From Nocardioides phosphati (GTDB taxonomy: Bacteria > Actinomycetota > Actinomycetes > Propionibacteriales > Nocardioidaceae): a DNA stretch of 64,000 nt. The translations under genes were made by a program, and so were the position numbers. The stretch is from positions 331,949-395,948 of the forward strand of contig NZ_BMNI01000001.1 in the NCBI RefSeq assembly GCF_014646375.1, given 5' to 3'. Under the pieces are notes generated by a model, which saw only the letters and a list, made by a program, of their open reading frames with translations, ran no database searches and had not been told where the DNA came from. This document shows, in pieces, positions 26,346 through 34,181 of the stretch (position 1 is the first letter of the stretch; every line of letters starts with the position of its first letter).

Positions 26346-27239
26346 ATGAGAGAGCTCAGCGCCCACGACCGCCTCGGCCACCTGCGCGGCGACGGTGCCG
26401 GGCTCGACGAGCGCTGGCAGGACCCGGCGGCCCGTGTGCTTCCCGTGTCCGGCGGCCGGATCCGCGCACGTGACGGCAGGCCCGACTGGGTTCCGGGCGT
26501 GGAGGTCGACACGACCACCGAAGGCGGCGTCCGCATCCTGCTCGGCGAGCGCGACGGCGCGACGTACTTCGCGTGGCACGTGCCGGGGCAGGAGGGCGAG
26601 GAGTGGGTCGGGCTGCGCGAGGTGGGCCGGCACATGATGCAGGACGGCTGGGACCGGGCGCTCGTCTTCCACGCGGTCGGCATGGCGGAGTGGCTCGACC
26701 GCACGCGCTTCTGCCCGCGTTGTGGCGGTGCCCTCACCGCACAGCAGGCGGGTCACGTGCTGGTCTGCGACGCCTGCAGCCGCGAGCACTTCCCGCGGAT
26801 CGAGCCGGCGGTGATCATGCTCATCACCGACGGCGAGCCGGGCTCGCCGGAGGAGCGCTGCCTGCTCGGCAGCGGCCTGCAGTGGGGGCCGACGCGCTTC
26901 TCGACGCTCGCCGGCTTCGCGGAGCCGGGGGAGTCGCTCGAGGACTCCGTACGCCGCGAGGTGCTCGAGGAGGCCGGCGTCGTGGTCGGCGAGGTGCAGT
27001 GGTTCGGCAGCCAGGCGTGGCCGTTCCCGAGCTCGCTGATGCTCGGCTTCTTCGGCCGTGCCACGTCGACGGAGATCACCGTCGACCCGGTCGAGCTCGC
27101 CGACGCACGGTGGTTCACCCGCGCGGAGCTGCGGGCGCAGGCGGAGTCGGGCGAGATCTCCCTGCCCGGTCGCGGCATCTCGATCTCACGCGAGCTGATC
27201 GAGGCTTGGTACGGCGGGGAGCTCCCCGGTCACTGGTGA
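26346..27239 (+). CDS. nudC: NAD+ diphosphatase NudC
   Basis: The 297-residue protein has a zinc ribbon (CPRCGG ... CDACS) and a Nudix box (GFAEPGESLEDSVRREVLEEAGV). The NudC-specific block after the box reads SQAWPFPSS instead of the usual SQPWPFPxS. NudC splits NAD(H) into NMN and AMP and removes NAD caps from RNA. It occupies the position of Rv3199c next to the mycoredoxin and uvrD2. The Pro-to-Ala change lies in a substrate-proximal loop and may be a lineage feature. Confidence 0.92.
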   Translation: MRELSAHDRLGHLRGDGAGLDERWQDPAARVLPVSGGRIRARDGRPDWVPGVEVDTTTEGGVRILLGERDGATYFAWHVPGQEGEEWVGLREVGRHMMQDGWDRALVFHAVGMAEWLDRTRFCPRCGGALTAQQAGHVLVCDACSREHFPRIEPAVIMLITDGEPGSPEERCLLGSGLQWGPTRFSTLAGFAEPGESLEDSVRREVLEEAGVVVGEVQWFGSQAWPFPSSLMLGFFGRATSTEITVDPVELADARWFTRAELRAQAESGEISLPGRGISISRELIEAWYGGELPGHW

Positions 27240-27255
27240 CCCGGGGAGAGGCGGC

Positions 27256-27498
27256 TCAGAGCGAGGCGAGCTTCGCCTTCACCTGCGCGAGCGAGGGGTT
27301 CGTCTGCGCCGAGCCGTCGGCGTACACGAGGGTGGGGACGGTCTGGTTGCGACCGTTGACCTGCATGACGGTGACGGCGGCGTCCTCGTTCCGCTCGATG
27401 TCGATGACCTCGTAGGCGATGCCCTCGCGGTCGAGCTGGCTCTTCAGGCGGTGGCAGTAGCCGCACCACTGGGTGCTGTACATCGTGACGGCGCTCAT
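27256..27498 (-). CDS. mrx1: mycoredoxin (Mrx1)
   Basis: The 80-residue glutaredoxin-fold protein has the WCGYC active site (Cys 12 and 15), cis-proline region QTVPTLVYADGS and the NPS motif, very close to Rv3198A. Mycoredoxins use mycothiol to reduce mixed disulfides on proteins, so the organism makes mycothiol. It is divergent from uvrD2 and convergent with nudC, as in mycobacteria. No YAnnnT box is obvious at its start. Confidence 0.92.
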   Translation of the reverse strand: MSAVTMYSTQWCGYCHRLKSQLDREGIAYEVIDIERNEDAAVTVMQVNGRNQTVPTLVYADGSAQTNPSLAQVKAKLASL

Positions 27499-27573
27499 GG
27501 CCTGCACAACCGGGGCCCGCCCCCGTGCATTCCCGCCTGTGTACGCCGCTCGGCCGGTGTCGGTGGGGGCCTC

Positions 27574-27579
27574 TAGTCT
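27574..27579 (+). promoter_or_regulatory. -10 element of uvrD2
   Basis: TAGTCT lies 7 nt before ATG 27587. Confidence 0.5.
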
Positions 27580-27586
27580 TGCCGCC

Positions 27587-29638
27587 ATGCTTCGATCCGA
27601 CCTGGGTGGCGACCTGCTCGCAGGACTCGACCCCGAGCAGAGGCGCGTCGCCGAGGCGCTGCGGGGCCCGGTGCAGGTGCTGGCCGGTGCCGGCACGGGC
27701 AAGACCCGCGCGATCACGCACCGCATCGCCCACGGCGTCGCCGAGGGGGTCTACCAGCCGACCGAGGTCCTGGCCGTCACGTTCACGACCCGCGCCGCGG
27801 GGGAGATGCGCACCCGTCTGCGCGACCTCGGCGCGCCCGGGGTCCAGGCGCGCACGTTCCACGCCGCTGCGCTGCGCCAGCTGCGCTACTTCTGGCCCGC
27901 GATCCACGGCACCGACCTGCCGCAGCTCACCGAGTCGAAGCTCGGCCTGATGGCCCAGGCGGTCCGCCGGCTCCGGATCAACACCGACCAGGGCCTGCTG
28001 CGCGACCTCGCCAGCGAGATCGAGTGGGCCAAGGTCAGCAACGTGAGCCCCGACGACTACGTCTCGGTCGCGCCTGCGCGGGGCCGCGAGGTCAACGGCG
28101 CCGACGCCTCGACGGTCGCCCACGCCTACGCCTCCTACGAGGACGTGAAGCGCTCGTCGGGCCGCATGGACATGGAGGACGTCCTCCTGCTCACCGCCGG
28201 GCTCCTGGCCGACGACGAGCGGGTGGCCGCACAGGTGCGGCGGCAGTACAAGTTCTTCGTCGTCGACGAGTTCCAGGACGTCTCGCCGCTCCAGTCGACG
28301 CTGCTCGACCTCTGGCTCGGTGGCCGCGACGAGCTCTGCGTCGTCGGCGACCCGGCGCAGACCATCTACAGCTTCGCCGGTGCCGACGCCGACTTCCTGC
28401 GCAACTTCCCCCAGCGCTTCCCGGGCACGACGAAGGTCGAGCTGGTCCGCAACTACCGCTCCACCCCCGAGGTCGTCGCGGCGGCCAACGGCCTGCTGGC
28501 CGGCACCAGTTCGCGCGGCGTCGACCTCCGCGCGCAGCGCCCGTCCGGCGCGAGCGTCCGCTACCTCGAGTACGACGACGAGGTCGCCGAGGCCGAGGCC
28601 GTCGCCGCCGAGATCGCGAAGCTCGTCGCCGACGGCACCCCGGTCAGCGAGATCGCCGTGCTCTTCCGCATCAACGCCCAGTCCGAGGCGTTCGAGGACG
28701 CCCTCGCGGCGCGCAACGTGCCCTACGTGATCCGCGGTGCGGCGCGCTTCTTCGACCGCCAGGAGGTCCGCCAGGCGATCACCCTGCTGCGCGGCACCGC
28801 CCGGTCCCAGGGCGACCCCGACGACCTGGTCGACGCGGTGAAGGGCACGCTCTCGGGCCTCGGCTGGGCCCCGGAGCCGCCCTCCGCCCGCGGCAGTGCC
28901 CGCGACCGATGGGAGTCGCTGCAGGCGCTCGTCTCGCAGGCCGAGGCCTACGCCGTCGAGCACCCGGGCCGCCTGGGCGACTTCGTCGACGACCTCGACC
29001 GCCGCGCCTCCGAGCAGCACGCCCCGGTCGCCGGCGGTGTCACCCTGGCGACGATGCACGCGGCCAAGGGCCTCGAGTGGGACGCCGTCTTCGTCTGCGG
29101 CGTCCAGGAGGGCTCGCTGCCGATCACGTTCGCGAAGACGCCGCGCGAGATCGAGGAGGAGCGCCGGCTGCTCTATGTCGGCCTCACCCGCGCCCGGCTC
29201 CACCTGCGGGTCAGCTGGGCGGCTGCGCGCAATCCCGGCCAGCGGCGCAGCCGCAAGCCGTCGCGCTTCCTCGACGGCCTCCGGCCCGAGGGCTCCTCGA
29301 CCAGCAACCGCTCCAGCGTCACCGGCGCCCGCCGGGCGCAGCACTGCCGCACCTGCGGCAAGCCGCTCTCCAGCGCGGGGGAGCGCAAGACCGGCCGCTG
29401 CGAGGGCTGCCCGGCGGCCTACGACGAGGCGCTGTTCGAGCGCCTCAAGGTGTGGCGCCTCGAGCGGGCGGCGGAGGCCAAGGTGCCGGCGTACGTCGTC
29501 TTCACGGACAAGACCCTCGAGCTGATCGCCGAGCACCGGCCCGACGGCCCCGGCGCGCTGCTGCGCATCGCCGGCATCGGCGCCAAGAAGGCCGAGCAGT
29601 ACGGCGAGGACGTCCTCGCCATCGTCGCCGCGGAGTGA
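27587..29638 (+). CDS. uvrD2: UvrD2-type superfamily I DNA helicase with HRDC domain
   Basis: The 683-residue protein has Walker A AGTGKTRA, VDEFQDV, GDPAQTIYSFAGA, NYRSTPEVV, TMHAAKGLEW and VGLTRARL. A four-cysteine zinc module follows (CRTCGKPLSSAGERKTGRCEGC, 22 residues with CxxC pairs at each end). Then comes a C-terminal HRDC domain (VPAYVVFTDKTLELIAEHRP). This is the UvrD2 layout of mycobacteria (Rv3198c), where the helicase is essential. It unwinds 3'-5' in repair and replication restart. Next to it lie mrx1 and the whiB7 locus. Confidence 0.93.
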   Translation: MLRSDLGGDLLAGLDPEQRRVAEALRGPVQVLAGAGTGKTRAITHRIAHGVAEGVYQPTEVLAVTFTTRAAGEMRTRLRDLGAPGVQARTFHAAALRQLRYFWPAIHGTDLPQLTESKLGLMAQAVRRLRINTDQGLLRDLASEIEWAKVSNVSPDDYVSVAPARGREVNGADASTVAHAYASYEDVKRSSGRMDMEDVLLLTAGLLADDERVAAQVRRQYKFFVVDEFQDVSPLQSTLLDLWLGGRDELCVVGDPAQTIYSFAGADADFLRNFPQRFPGTTKVELVRNYRSTPEVVAAANGLLAGTSSRGVDLRAQRPSGASVRYLEYDDEVAEAEAVAAEIAKLVADGTPVSEIAVLFRINAQSEAFEDALAARNVPYVIRGAARFFDRQEVRQAITLLRGTARSQGDPDDLVDAVKGTLSGLGWAPEPPSARGSARDRWESLQALVSQAEAYAVEHPGRLGDFVDDLDRRASEQHAPVAGGVTLATMHAAKGLEWDAVFVCGVQEGSLPITFAKTPREIEEERRLLYVGLTRARLHLRVSWAAARNPGQRRSRKPSRFLDGLRPEGSSTSNRSSVTGARRAQHCRTCGKPLSSAGERKTGRCEGCPAAYDEALFERLKVWRLERAAEAKVPAYVVFTDKTLELIAEHRPDGPGALLRIAGIGAKKAEQYGEDVLAIVAAE

Positions 29639-29708
29639 CGCAGACGACCTCGGCGTGAGGCCGAGCCGGCGTCCAGAGGCGTTTGGCAGCATTTCGACGA
29701 CATTCGTC

Positions 29709-29748
29709 AATAAATGGTTTGCCCCTTACAAGTGGGGCACGTTACGGT
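29709..29748 (+). promoter_or_regulatory. whiB7 promoter with AT-rich WhiB7 site
   Basis: AT-rich AATAAAT (29709-29715) sits 3 bp before the -35 TTGCCC (29719-29724). An 18-bp spacer follows and then -10 TACGGT (29743-29748). This is the layout of WhiB7-activated SigA promoters, in which the WhiB7 AT-hook binds just upstream of -35. It predicts autoactivation and a ~335-nt leader. Confidence 0.75.
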
Positions 29749-29816
29749 CGTCTGCAAGGCGACCGAAACGTCGCCGTCCGCATCAGACCCGAGACACCCG
29801 AAGGAGGTGGACCCCC

Positions 29817-29978
29817 ATGGAGATCACGACCACGTTCGCCACGTGCGCCGTACAGCTGCGTCGTCTCGCCATGCCGTCCGCCGCTGCCTTCGGTGGCACG
29901 CGTGGCTGGCTCGACGCCCCGCGCAACGCCAAGCACAACGTCCCGGGTGTTCCGGTCTGGAGTCCACCGCACTGCTGA
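29817..29978 (+). CDS. whiB7 leader ORF (uORF)
   Basis: A 53-codon ORF with a very strong ribosome site (AAGGAGGTGG, 6 nt before the ATG) lies between the whiB7 promoter and a terminator hairpin 20 nt after its stop. The peptide resembles no known family and ends PVWSPPHC. Its position fits the leader ORFs of mycobacterial whiB7 and Streptomyces wblC. Translation stress in such leaders lets RNA polymerase pass the terminator. It has several Pro codons near the end (VPGVPVWSPP), a natural slow stretch. Its 3' part (GGGTGTTCCGG, 29945-29955) can pair with the 5' arm of the terminator, giving a possible antiterminator. Confidence 0.75.
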   Translation: MEITTTFATCAVQLRRLAMPSAAAFGGTRGWLDAPRNAKHNVPGVPVWSPPHC

Positions 29979-29997
29979 GTCAGTGCCGGCGCTCTCC

Positions 29998-30042
29998 AGG
30001 CCGCGGAACCCGAAACCCGGGTTCCGCGGCCTTCTTCATTTC
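29998..30042 (+). terminator. attenuator terminator in the whiB7 leader
   Basis: A perfect 14-bp stem (29998-30011 with 30019-30032, 7-nt loop) is followed by TCTTCATTTCT. It lies between the uORF stop and the whiB7 ribosome site, 50 nt before whiB7. Confidence 0.85.
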
Positions 30043-30089
30043 TCAGACCACCCAGGACCCACCGGTCCACACCCAGGAGGTGAACACAG

Positions 30090-30371
30090 ATGACCACCAG
30101 CGTTCTCGAGCGCAGCACCGCACAGCTGGTCGACGACGAGTTCCCGTGTCACGTCAATGACCCGGAGCTCTTCTTCGCCGAGCAGCCGGGCGATGTCGAG
30201 TACGCCAAGGCCCTCTGTCAGTCGTGCCCGATCCAGGCCGCCTGCCTGGCCGGCGCACTCGAGCGGCGCGAGCCGTGGGGCGTGTGGGGCGGTGAGCTCT
30301 TCCTCCAGGGAGTGGTCATCCCGCGCAAGCGCCCTCGCGGACGTCCGCGCAAGGACGCGGTGGCGGCATGA
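30090..30371 (+). CDS. whiB7: WhiB7 antibiotic-stress transcription factor
   Basis: The 93-residue protein has the Wbl iron-sulfur cysteines C20, C43, C46 and C52, the turn GVWGG (64-68) and the C-terminal AT-hook RPRGRPRK (81-88) that is specific to WhiB7. It binds SigA and AT-rich promoter DNA to turn on intrinsic resistance genes (for example efflux pumps and ribosome-protection enzymes) when ribosomes stall. An AGGAGG ribosome site precedes the ATG by 9 nt. Its 3' end overlaps a small downstream gene by ATGA. Expression is controlled by the leader attenuator and probably by itself. Confidence 0.95.
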   Translation: MTTSVLERSTAQLVDDEFPCHVNDPELFFAEQPGDVEYAKALCQSCPIQAACLAGALERREPWGVWGGELFLQGVVIPRKRPRGRPRKDAVAA

Positions 30372-30583
30372 CCCCGCCCACCGCGGCCGTCCTCCCACCC
30401 GAAGTCGAACGGAGCACCGAGATGTACGTCCAGTCCCACCTTTCGGCGCGCGAGATCGCCATGGTGCGTCGCGCCGAGGCCGAGCGAGAACGCCGTGGCC
30501 AGCTGCTCAGCCGGGCCGTCCGCCTGGGCCTCAGGGCCGAGCGCGCAGCGTACGACGCACGCCGCGTCCTCGCCCGCCTGTGA
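30368..30583 (+). CDS. small charged protein coupled to whiB7
   Basis: This 71-residue reading frame begins in an ATGA overlap with whiB7, so it would be made only when whiB7 is. The second half is helical and very rich in Arg, Glu and Ala (REIAMVRRAEAERERRGQLL). I do not recognise a family. A second in-frame ATG (codon 19) could be the real start. A regulator or accessory of the WhiB7 response is a guess from position alone. Confidence 0.5.
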   Translation: MTPPTAAVLPPEVERSTEMYVQSHLSAREIAMVRRAEAERERRGQLLSRAVRLGLRAERAAYDARRVLARL

Positions 30584-30595
30584 GATCCGGAGCCG

Positions 30596-31558
30596 TCACG
30601 CGGTCCTGAGGTTGCTGCTGCAACCGCAGGCCGCGTGGCGGCTCCACGTCATTCGGGGGAGCGAGAGGGCGGGGTCGACCTCGATGGTCGTCGACCAGGT
30701 CGCCGGCTGGCGCACGTCGGCCCAGCGGGTCAGGTCGCGGGCGAGGAGCCCGGTGGCCAGGGTGACGAGGTCCGCGGGCACCGGCGGCGGCAGGCCCCAG
30801 AGTGGGCGGGAGGCCCCGGCGTACTGCTCCAGCACGAGGGCGTGGCGCGGGTCGCGCTCGGCTGCGAAGGCGTCGAGGCAGCGCTGGCAGGCGGTCAGCC
30901 CCGGATGGACGAACGGTCCGATCCGGACGTGGCCTTCGCAGACCACGAGCACCACGTGCGGCCGCTCGGCGGCCACGAGGTCGTCGAGCAGGCTCCGGTC
31001 GGGCTCGCCCTCGGTGAGGACAGCGACCACGTCGGCGCGGCCGGCGCGGTCGTTGCGCACCGTGGCGAGGCCGGCCATCTGCAGGAGCCCCTCCAGCTGT
31101 GCGGCTGCGTCGGACAGCCCGGCGGTCGACAGGCCGATCCGCACGGAGCGCCGCCGGTCCAGGAGGGGGAGCGCCTCGTCGCCGTCCTCGGCGACGAGCG
31201 CGGAGCGGGCCGCTGCGGCGGGGCCGTCGAGCCGGTGGAGCGCCGAGCACCAGGCGCCGGCGTCGACGACGAGCCCGCGCGCGAGGAGCAGGTCGCACGC
31301 GTGGCGCGCTGCGGGCGTCAGGTGGGCGGGCGGTGGCGGTGGCTGGCCGTCGTCAAGCCCGCGCAGGACCAGGCGCACCGACGGGTCGTCGGGCAGCACG
31401 ACGGCGCGATCGGCGCCGAGGCCGACCTGCAGCTCCGTGGCCGACCTCCGCACCACCCGTACGCCGGGGCGAAGCGCGACGCGCGCGGGGAAGCCCGGGT
31501 GGGGTGTGGCCTCGGGCTCCGCCAGGTGCGGGCTCTGCGGGTCGGGATCGTGCGGCAT
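30596..31558 (-). CDS. E1-like cyclodehydratase-type (TOMM) protein, Rv3196 position
   Basis: The 320-residue protein has the segment RIGPFVHPGLTACQRCLDAFAAERDP, which is characteristic of E1-like ocin-ThiF/cyclodehydratase partners of thiazole/oxazole-modified peptides. It ends with a CGC. A GxGxxG nucleotide loop is missing and no YcaO enzyme or precursor peptide is nearby, so it is not a complete modification system. The location beside whiB7 matches Rv3196. It may bind a peptide or serve as a degenerate structural homologue. The start is supported weakly by CAGCCT 6 nt upstream. Confidence 0.6.
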   Translation of the reverse strand: MPHDPDPQSPHLAEPEATPHPGFPARVALRPGVRVVRRSATELQVGLGADRAVVLPDDPSVRLVLRGLDDGQPPPPPAHLTPAARHACDLLLARGLVVDAGAWCSALHRLDGPAAAARSALVAEDGDEALPLLDRRRSVRIGLSTAGLSDAAAQLEGLLQMAGLATVRNDRAGRADVVAVLTEGEPDRSLLDDLVAAERPHVVLVVCEGHVRIGPFVHPGLTACQRCLDAFAAERDPRHALVLEQYAGASRPLWGLPPPVPADLVTLATGLLARDLTRWADVRQPATWSTTIEVDPALSLPRMTWSRHAACGCSSNLRTA

Positions 31559-31634
31559 GCCCGCAGGCTGCCACGGCGCCCAGCCACCCGGCGTACGTCC
31601 TCCACAGGCTCGTCGCGGCCGCCGGAGAATGACA

Positions 31635-31664
31635 CGACCCCCGGTCCGTGAGGACCGGGGGTCG
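31635..31664 (-). terminator. terminator after the DUF5679 gene
   Basis: A perfect 13-bp stem CGACCCCCGGTCC / GGACCGGGGGTCG with a GTGA loop lies between the DUF5679 gene and the next minus-strand gene. Confidence 0.8.
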
Positions 31665-31696
31665 AAGTCAGAGTGCGGCAGTGCCGCGCGCCGGAC

Positions 31697-31855
31697 TCAG
31701 GCCTTGCCGAGGATCCGGTTCAGGTTGGTCGAGCAGACCGGGCAGACGGCCTTGGCCATCTTGGTGCCCTTCTCGTTGACACGGATCTCGCCCGTGGCCT
31801 CGCGCTTCTCCTTGCACTTCACGCAGTAGAACTCGCCGCTCCAGGACTCAGCCAT
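31697..31855 (-). CDS. DUF5679 zinc-ribbon-like small protein
   Basis: The 52-residue protein starts MAESWSGEFYCVKCKEKR, has a second pair in AVCPVC, and ends NRILGKA. Two CxxC knuckles (Cys 11/14 and 38/41) should bind zinc. The family is near-universal in actinobacteria and of unknown function; a ribosome- or RNA-associated role would fit its size and charge but is not shown. A GAGGAGG ribosome site lies 5 nt before the ATG. It is flanked by its own terminator, so it is monocistronic. Confidence 0.85.
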   Translation of the reverse strand: MAESWSGEFYCVKCKEKREATGEIRVNEKGTKMAKAVCPVCSTNLNRILGKA

Positions 31856-31992
31856 GACGGCCTCCTCATTCTTTTCGTTCAGTCGTCACGGCGGGGAGGG
31901 TGGGGAAGCCCGCCGGGGATGCGCGCGAAACACCGCGCAGCCACCGCGACCCTAGACCACGCCTGAGCGTGAATGTGGGAGGCGCCACGCCG

Positions 31993-31998
31993 TAGGGT
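31993..31998 (+). promoter_or_regulatory. -10 element of the enoyl-CoA hydratase gene
   Basis: TAGGGT lies 6 nt before ATG 32005; no ribosome site is present. Confidence 0.55.
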
Positions 31999-32004
31999 GC
32001 CGCC

Positions 32005-32808
32005 ATGTCTTCCGCGCCTGAGAGCCTCGCCCACCTCCGGATCGAGCGACCCGTCGACGGAGTCGTCGTGCTGACCCTCGACAACCCCGACCAGATGAAC
32101 GCCATGTCGGACGAGATGACCGCCTCCTGGCGCGACGCGATCGCGTCGCTCAAGGGCGACGGGTCCGTGCGCTGCGTCGTGGTGACCGGAGCCGGGCGTG
32201 CGTTCTCGGCGGGCGGCAACACCACCTGGCTGGCCGAGAGCGGCGCGCTGCCCACGCCCGCGCTGCGCGACCAGATGCTCACCTTCTACCGGACCTGGCT
32301 GGCGATCCGTGAGCTCGAGGTGCCGACGATCGCGGCGGTCAACGGCGCCGCGGTGGGCGCCGGGCTCGGCATCGCTCTCGCCTGCGACATCCGGTACGCC
32401 GCCGCCGGCGCCAAGCTGGGTGCCTCCTTCGTGAGGCTCGGACTCCACCCGGGCATGGGCATCTCGTACCTCCTGCCGGAGGTCGTCGGCGACGCGGCTG
32501 CCCGCGACCTGCTGCTCACGGGCCGTCTCGTCGAGGCAGACGAGGCACTCCGGCTCGGCCTCGTCTCGCGGGTGGTCGAGCGCGAGGGCTTCCTCGACGA
32601 GGTGCTCGCGACGGCTGCGCAGGTGGCCGCCAATGCGCCCCTCGCCACGCGCTACACGAAGGCCACGCTGCGTCGCCAGCGCACGTCGCTCGACGAGACC
32701 CTGCAGGTGGAGGCGCTCGCGCAGCCGATCACCTTCGGCACCGAGGACCTGCAGGAGGGCATCGCCGCCGTCCAGGCGCGTCGGGCGCCCTCCTTCACGG
32801 GGAAGTAG
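32005..32808 (+). CDS. enoyl-CoA hydratase/isomerase family protein
   Basis: The 267-residue crotonase-fold protein has the first oxyanion-hole segment GAGRAFSAGGN and the second AAVNGAAVGAGLGIALACDIRYA. The usual catalytic glutamates of true hydratases are not obvious: residues after LGLHPGMG differ from the E/E pattern. An isomerase or other crotonase reaction on a CoA ester is therefore equally possible. A helical C-terminal trimerisation region ends EDLQEGIAAVQARR. It stands alone with a leaderless-type promoter and a short GC hairpin (32822-32837) after it. Confidence 0.85.
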   Translation: MSSAPESLAHLRIERPVDGVVVLTLDNPDQMNAMSDEMTASWRDAIASLKGDGSVRCVVVTGAGRAFSAGGNTTWLAESGALPTPALRDQMLTFYRTWLAIRELEVPTIAAVNGAAVGAGLGIALACDIRYAAAGAKLGASFVRLGLHPGMGISYLLPEVVGDAAARDLLLTGRLVEADEALRLGLVSRVVEREGFLDEVLATAAQVAANAPLATRYTKATLRRQRTSLDETLQVEALAQPITFGTEDLQEGIAAVQARRAPSFTGK

Positions 32809-33110
32809 GCCGGACGTAGCGGAGGCCCCCGGGCCTCGCACCGCAGCGCCTGCCTTCCCCTTGCCTGCGCGGCGGCGGAGCCCGGAGGCCTCGCATGGGT
32901 ACGACGCTAGGAGCCGTGTGCGCGAGGGTCAATGCCGCGAGAGCGATCGCTACGCACAGCCTGTGGACAAAGGTGTGGAGAAGCTGTTGAACCCGTGCGG
33001 TTGACTGTGGAACGACTCGGGACGAGCCTGTGGGCGACACGCCCGGGACACGGCGTACGCGCCGAGGTGACCAGCGGGAACCCGGTTCCCCAGCCTGTGG
33101 AGGAGAAGAA
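32809..33110 (+). other. 302-bp non-coding stretch with TGTGGA repeats
   Basis: No gene is seen. A short palindrome (32822-32837) may end the preceding transcript. Four TGTGGA hexamers in the same direction start at 32962, 32974, 33007 and 33097. The first, TGTGGACAA, is the exact complement of the actinobacterial DnaA box TTGTCCACA. The last merges into the ribosome site (GGAGG) of the next gene. Confidence 0.5.
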
Positions 33111-34163
33111 GTGAGCGCACCCGAGCCCTGGACGGGCGGTCCGGTCGCCGCGCTCCGCCGGATCGGGTTCCTCCTCGAGCGTGGGCGCGAGGACACCTTC
33201 AAGGTGAAGGCGTTCCGGTCGGCCGCCGCCACGCTGCTCCCGCTGCCCGCCGACGAGGTGGCCGCGATGGCCGCCGCGGGCACGCTGACGACGCTCTCCG
33301 GCGTGGGCCCGGCCTCGGCCAAGGTGATCGAGCAGGCGGTCCGGGGCGAGAAGCCCGACCGCCTCGTCGACCTCGAGGAACGCCACGGGGGACCGCTGGT
33401 CGACGGGGGAGACGCGCTGATGGCGCAGATCCGCGGCGACCTGCACAGCCACTCCGACTGGTCCGACGGAGGATCGCCGATCGAGGAGATGGCGATCACC
33501 GCGATGGAGCTCGGCCGGGAGTACCAGGTGCTCACCGACCACTCGCCGCGCCTGCGCATCGCCAACGGGCTCTCCGCGGAGCGCCTCGCGCGCCAGCTCG
33601 ACGTCGTCGACGCGGTCAACGCGCACCTCGCCGGCTCGTTCACCCTGCTCAAGGGGATCGAGGTCGACATCCTCGACAACGGCGCGCTCGACCAGACCGA
33701 CGAGATGCTCGCGCGCCTCGACGTACGTGTCGCGAGCGTGCACTCCAAGCTCGCGATGGACCGCGACGCGATGACCCGGCGCATGGTCAACGCGGTACGC
33801 AACCCGTTCACGAACGTCCTGGGCCACTGCACGGGACGGCTCGTCACCGGCGGGCGCGGCACGCGCCCGCAGTCGGAGTTCGACGCCCGCGCGGTCTTCG
33901 AGGCCTGCGTGGAGAACGGCGTCGCGGTCGAGATCAACGCCCGACCGGAGCGCCGCGACCCGCCGACGAAGCTCCTCGAGCTGGCCCGCGACATCGGCTG
34001 CGTCTTCTCCATCGACTCCGACGCCCACGCTCCCGGGCAGCTCGACTTCCTCGCGTACGGCGCGGCCCGCGCCGAGGCCGCCGGCGTCGACCCCGATCGC
34101 ATCGTGACCACCTGGCCCGTCGAGCGGCTGCTGGAGTGGGCTGCGCCACGTTCGGGCGCCTGA
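33111..34163 (+). CDS. PolX-like PHP domain protein with helix-hairpin-helix
   Basis: The 350-residue protein has an N-terminal helical region with an HhH motif (LTTLSGVGPASAKVIEQA, ~residues 60-77). A PHP domain follows (DLHSHSDWSDGG, LTDHS, ASVHS, GHCTGR, DSDAHA). This is the C-terminal half of bacterial DNA polymerase X, without the polymerase palm. The PHP site usually acts as a Mn-dependent 3'-5' exonuclease or phosphatase, and the HhH binds DNA. A GGAGG ribosome site precedes GTG 33111. A role in base-excision or end processing is likely. Confidence 0.85.
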   Translation: MSAPEPWTGGPVAALRRIGFLLERGREDTFKVKAFRSAAATLLPLPADEVAAMAAAGTLTTLSGVGPASAKVIEQAVRGEKPDRLVDLEERHGGPLVDGGDALMAQIRGDLHSHSDWSDGGSPIEEMAITAMELGREYQVLTDHSPRLRIANGLSAERLARQLDVVDAVNAHLAGSFTLLKGIEVDILDNGALDQTDEMLARLDVRVASVHSKLAMDRDAMTRRMVNAVRNPFTNVLGHCTGRLVTGGRGTRPQSEFDARAVFEACVENGVAVEINARPERRDPPTKLLELARDIGCVFSIDSDAHAPGQLDFLAYGAARAEAAGVDPDRIVTTWPVERLLEWAAPRSGA

Positions 34164-34167
34164 ACGC

Positions 34168-34173
34168 TACGGT
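34168..34173 (+). promoter_or_regulatory. -10 element of the DUF45 peptidase gene
   Basis: TACGGT lies 8 nt before ATG 34182, at the far end of the spacing seen elsewhere in this window. Confidence 0.4.
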
Positions 34174-34181
34174 GCCTGTCC

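Noticed and set aside
27230..29710. Minus-strand open frame opposite uvrD2
   Set aside because: Shadow of uvrD2; the only real minus-strand gene here is mrx1 at 27256-27498.
29655..29816. Upstream extension of the whiB7 leader ORF
   Set aside because: It would cover the promoter; the strong AAGGAGGTGG fixes the start at 29817.
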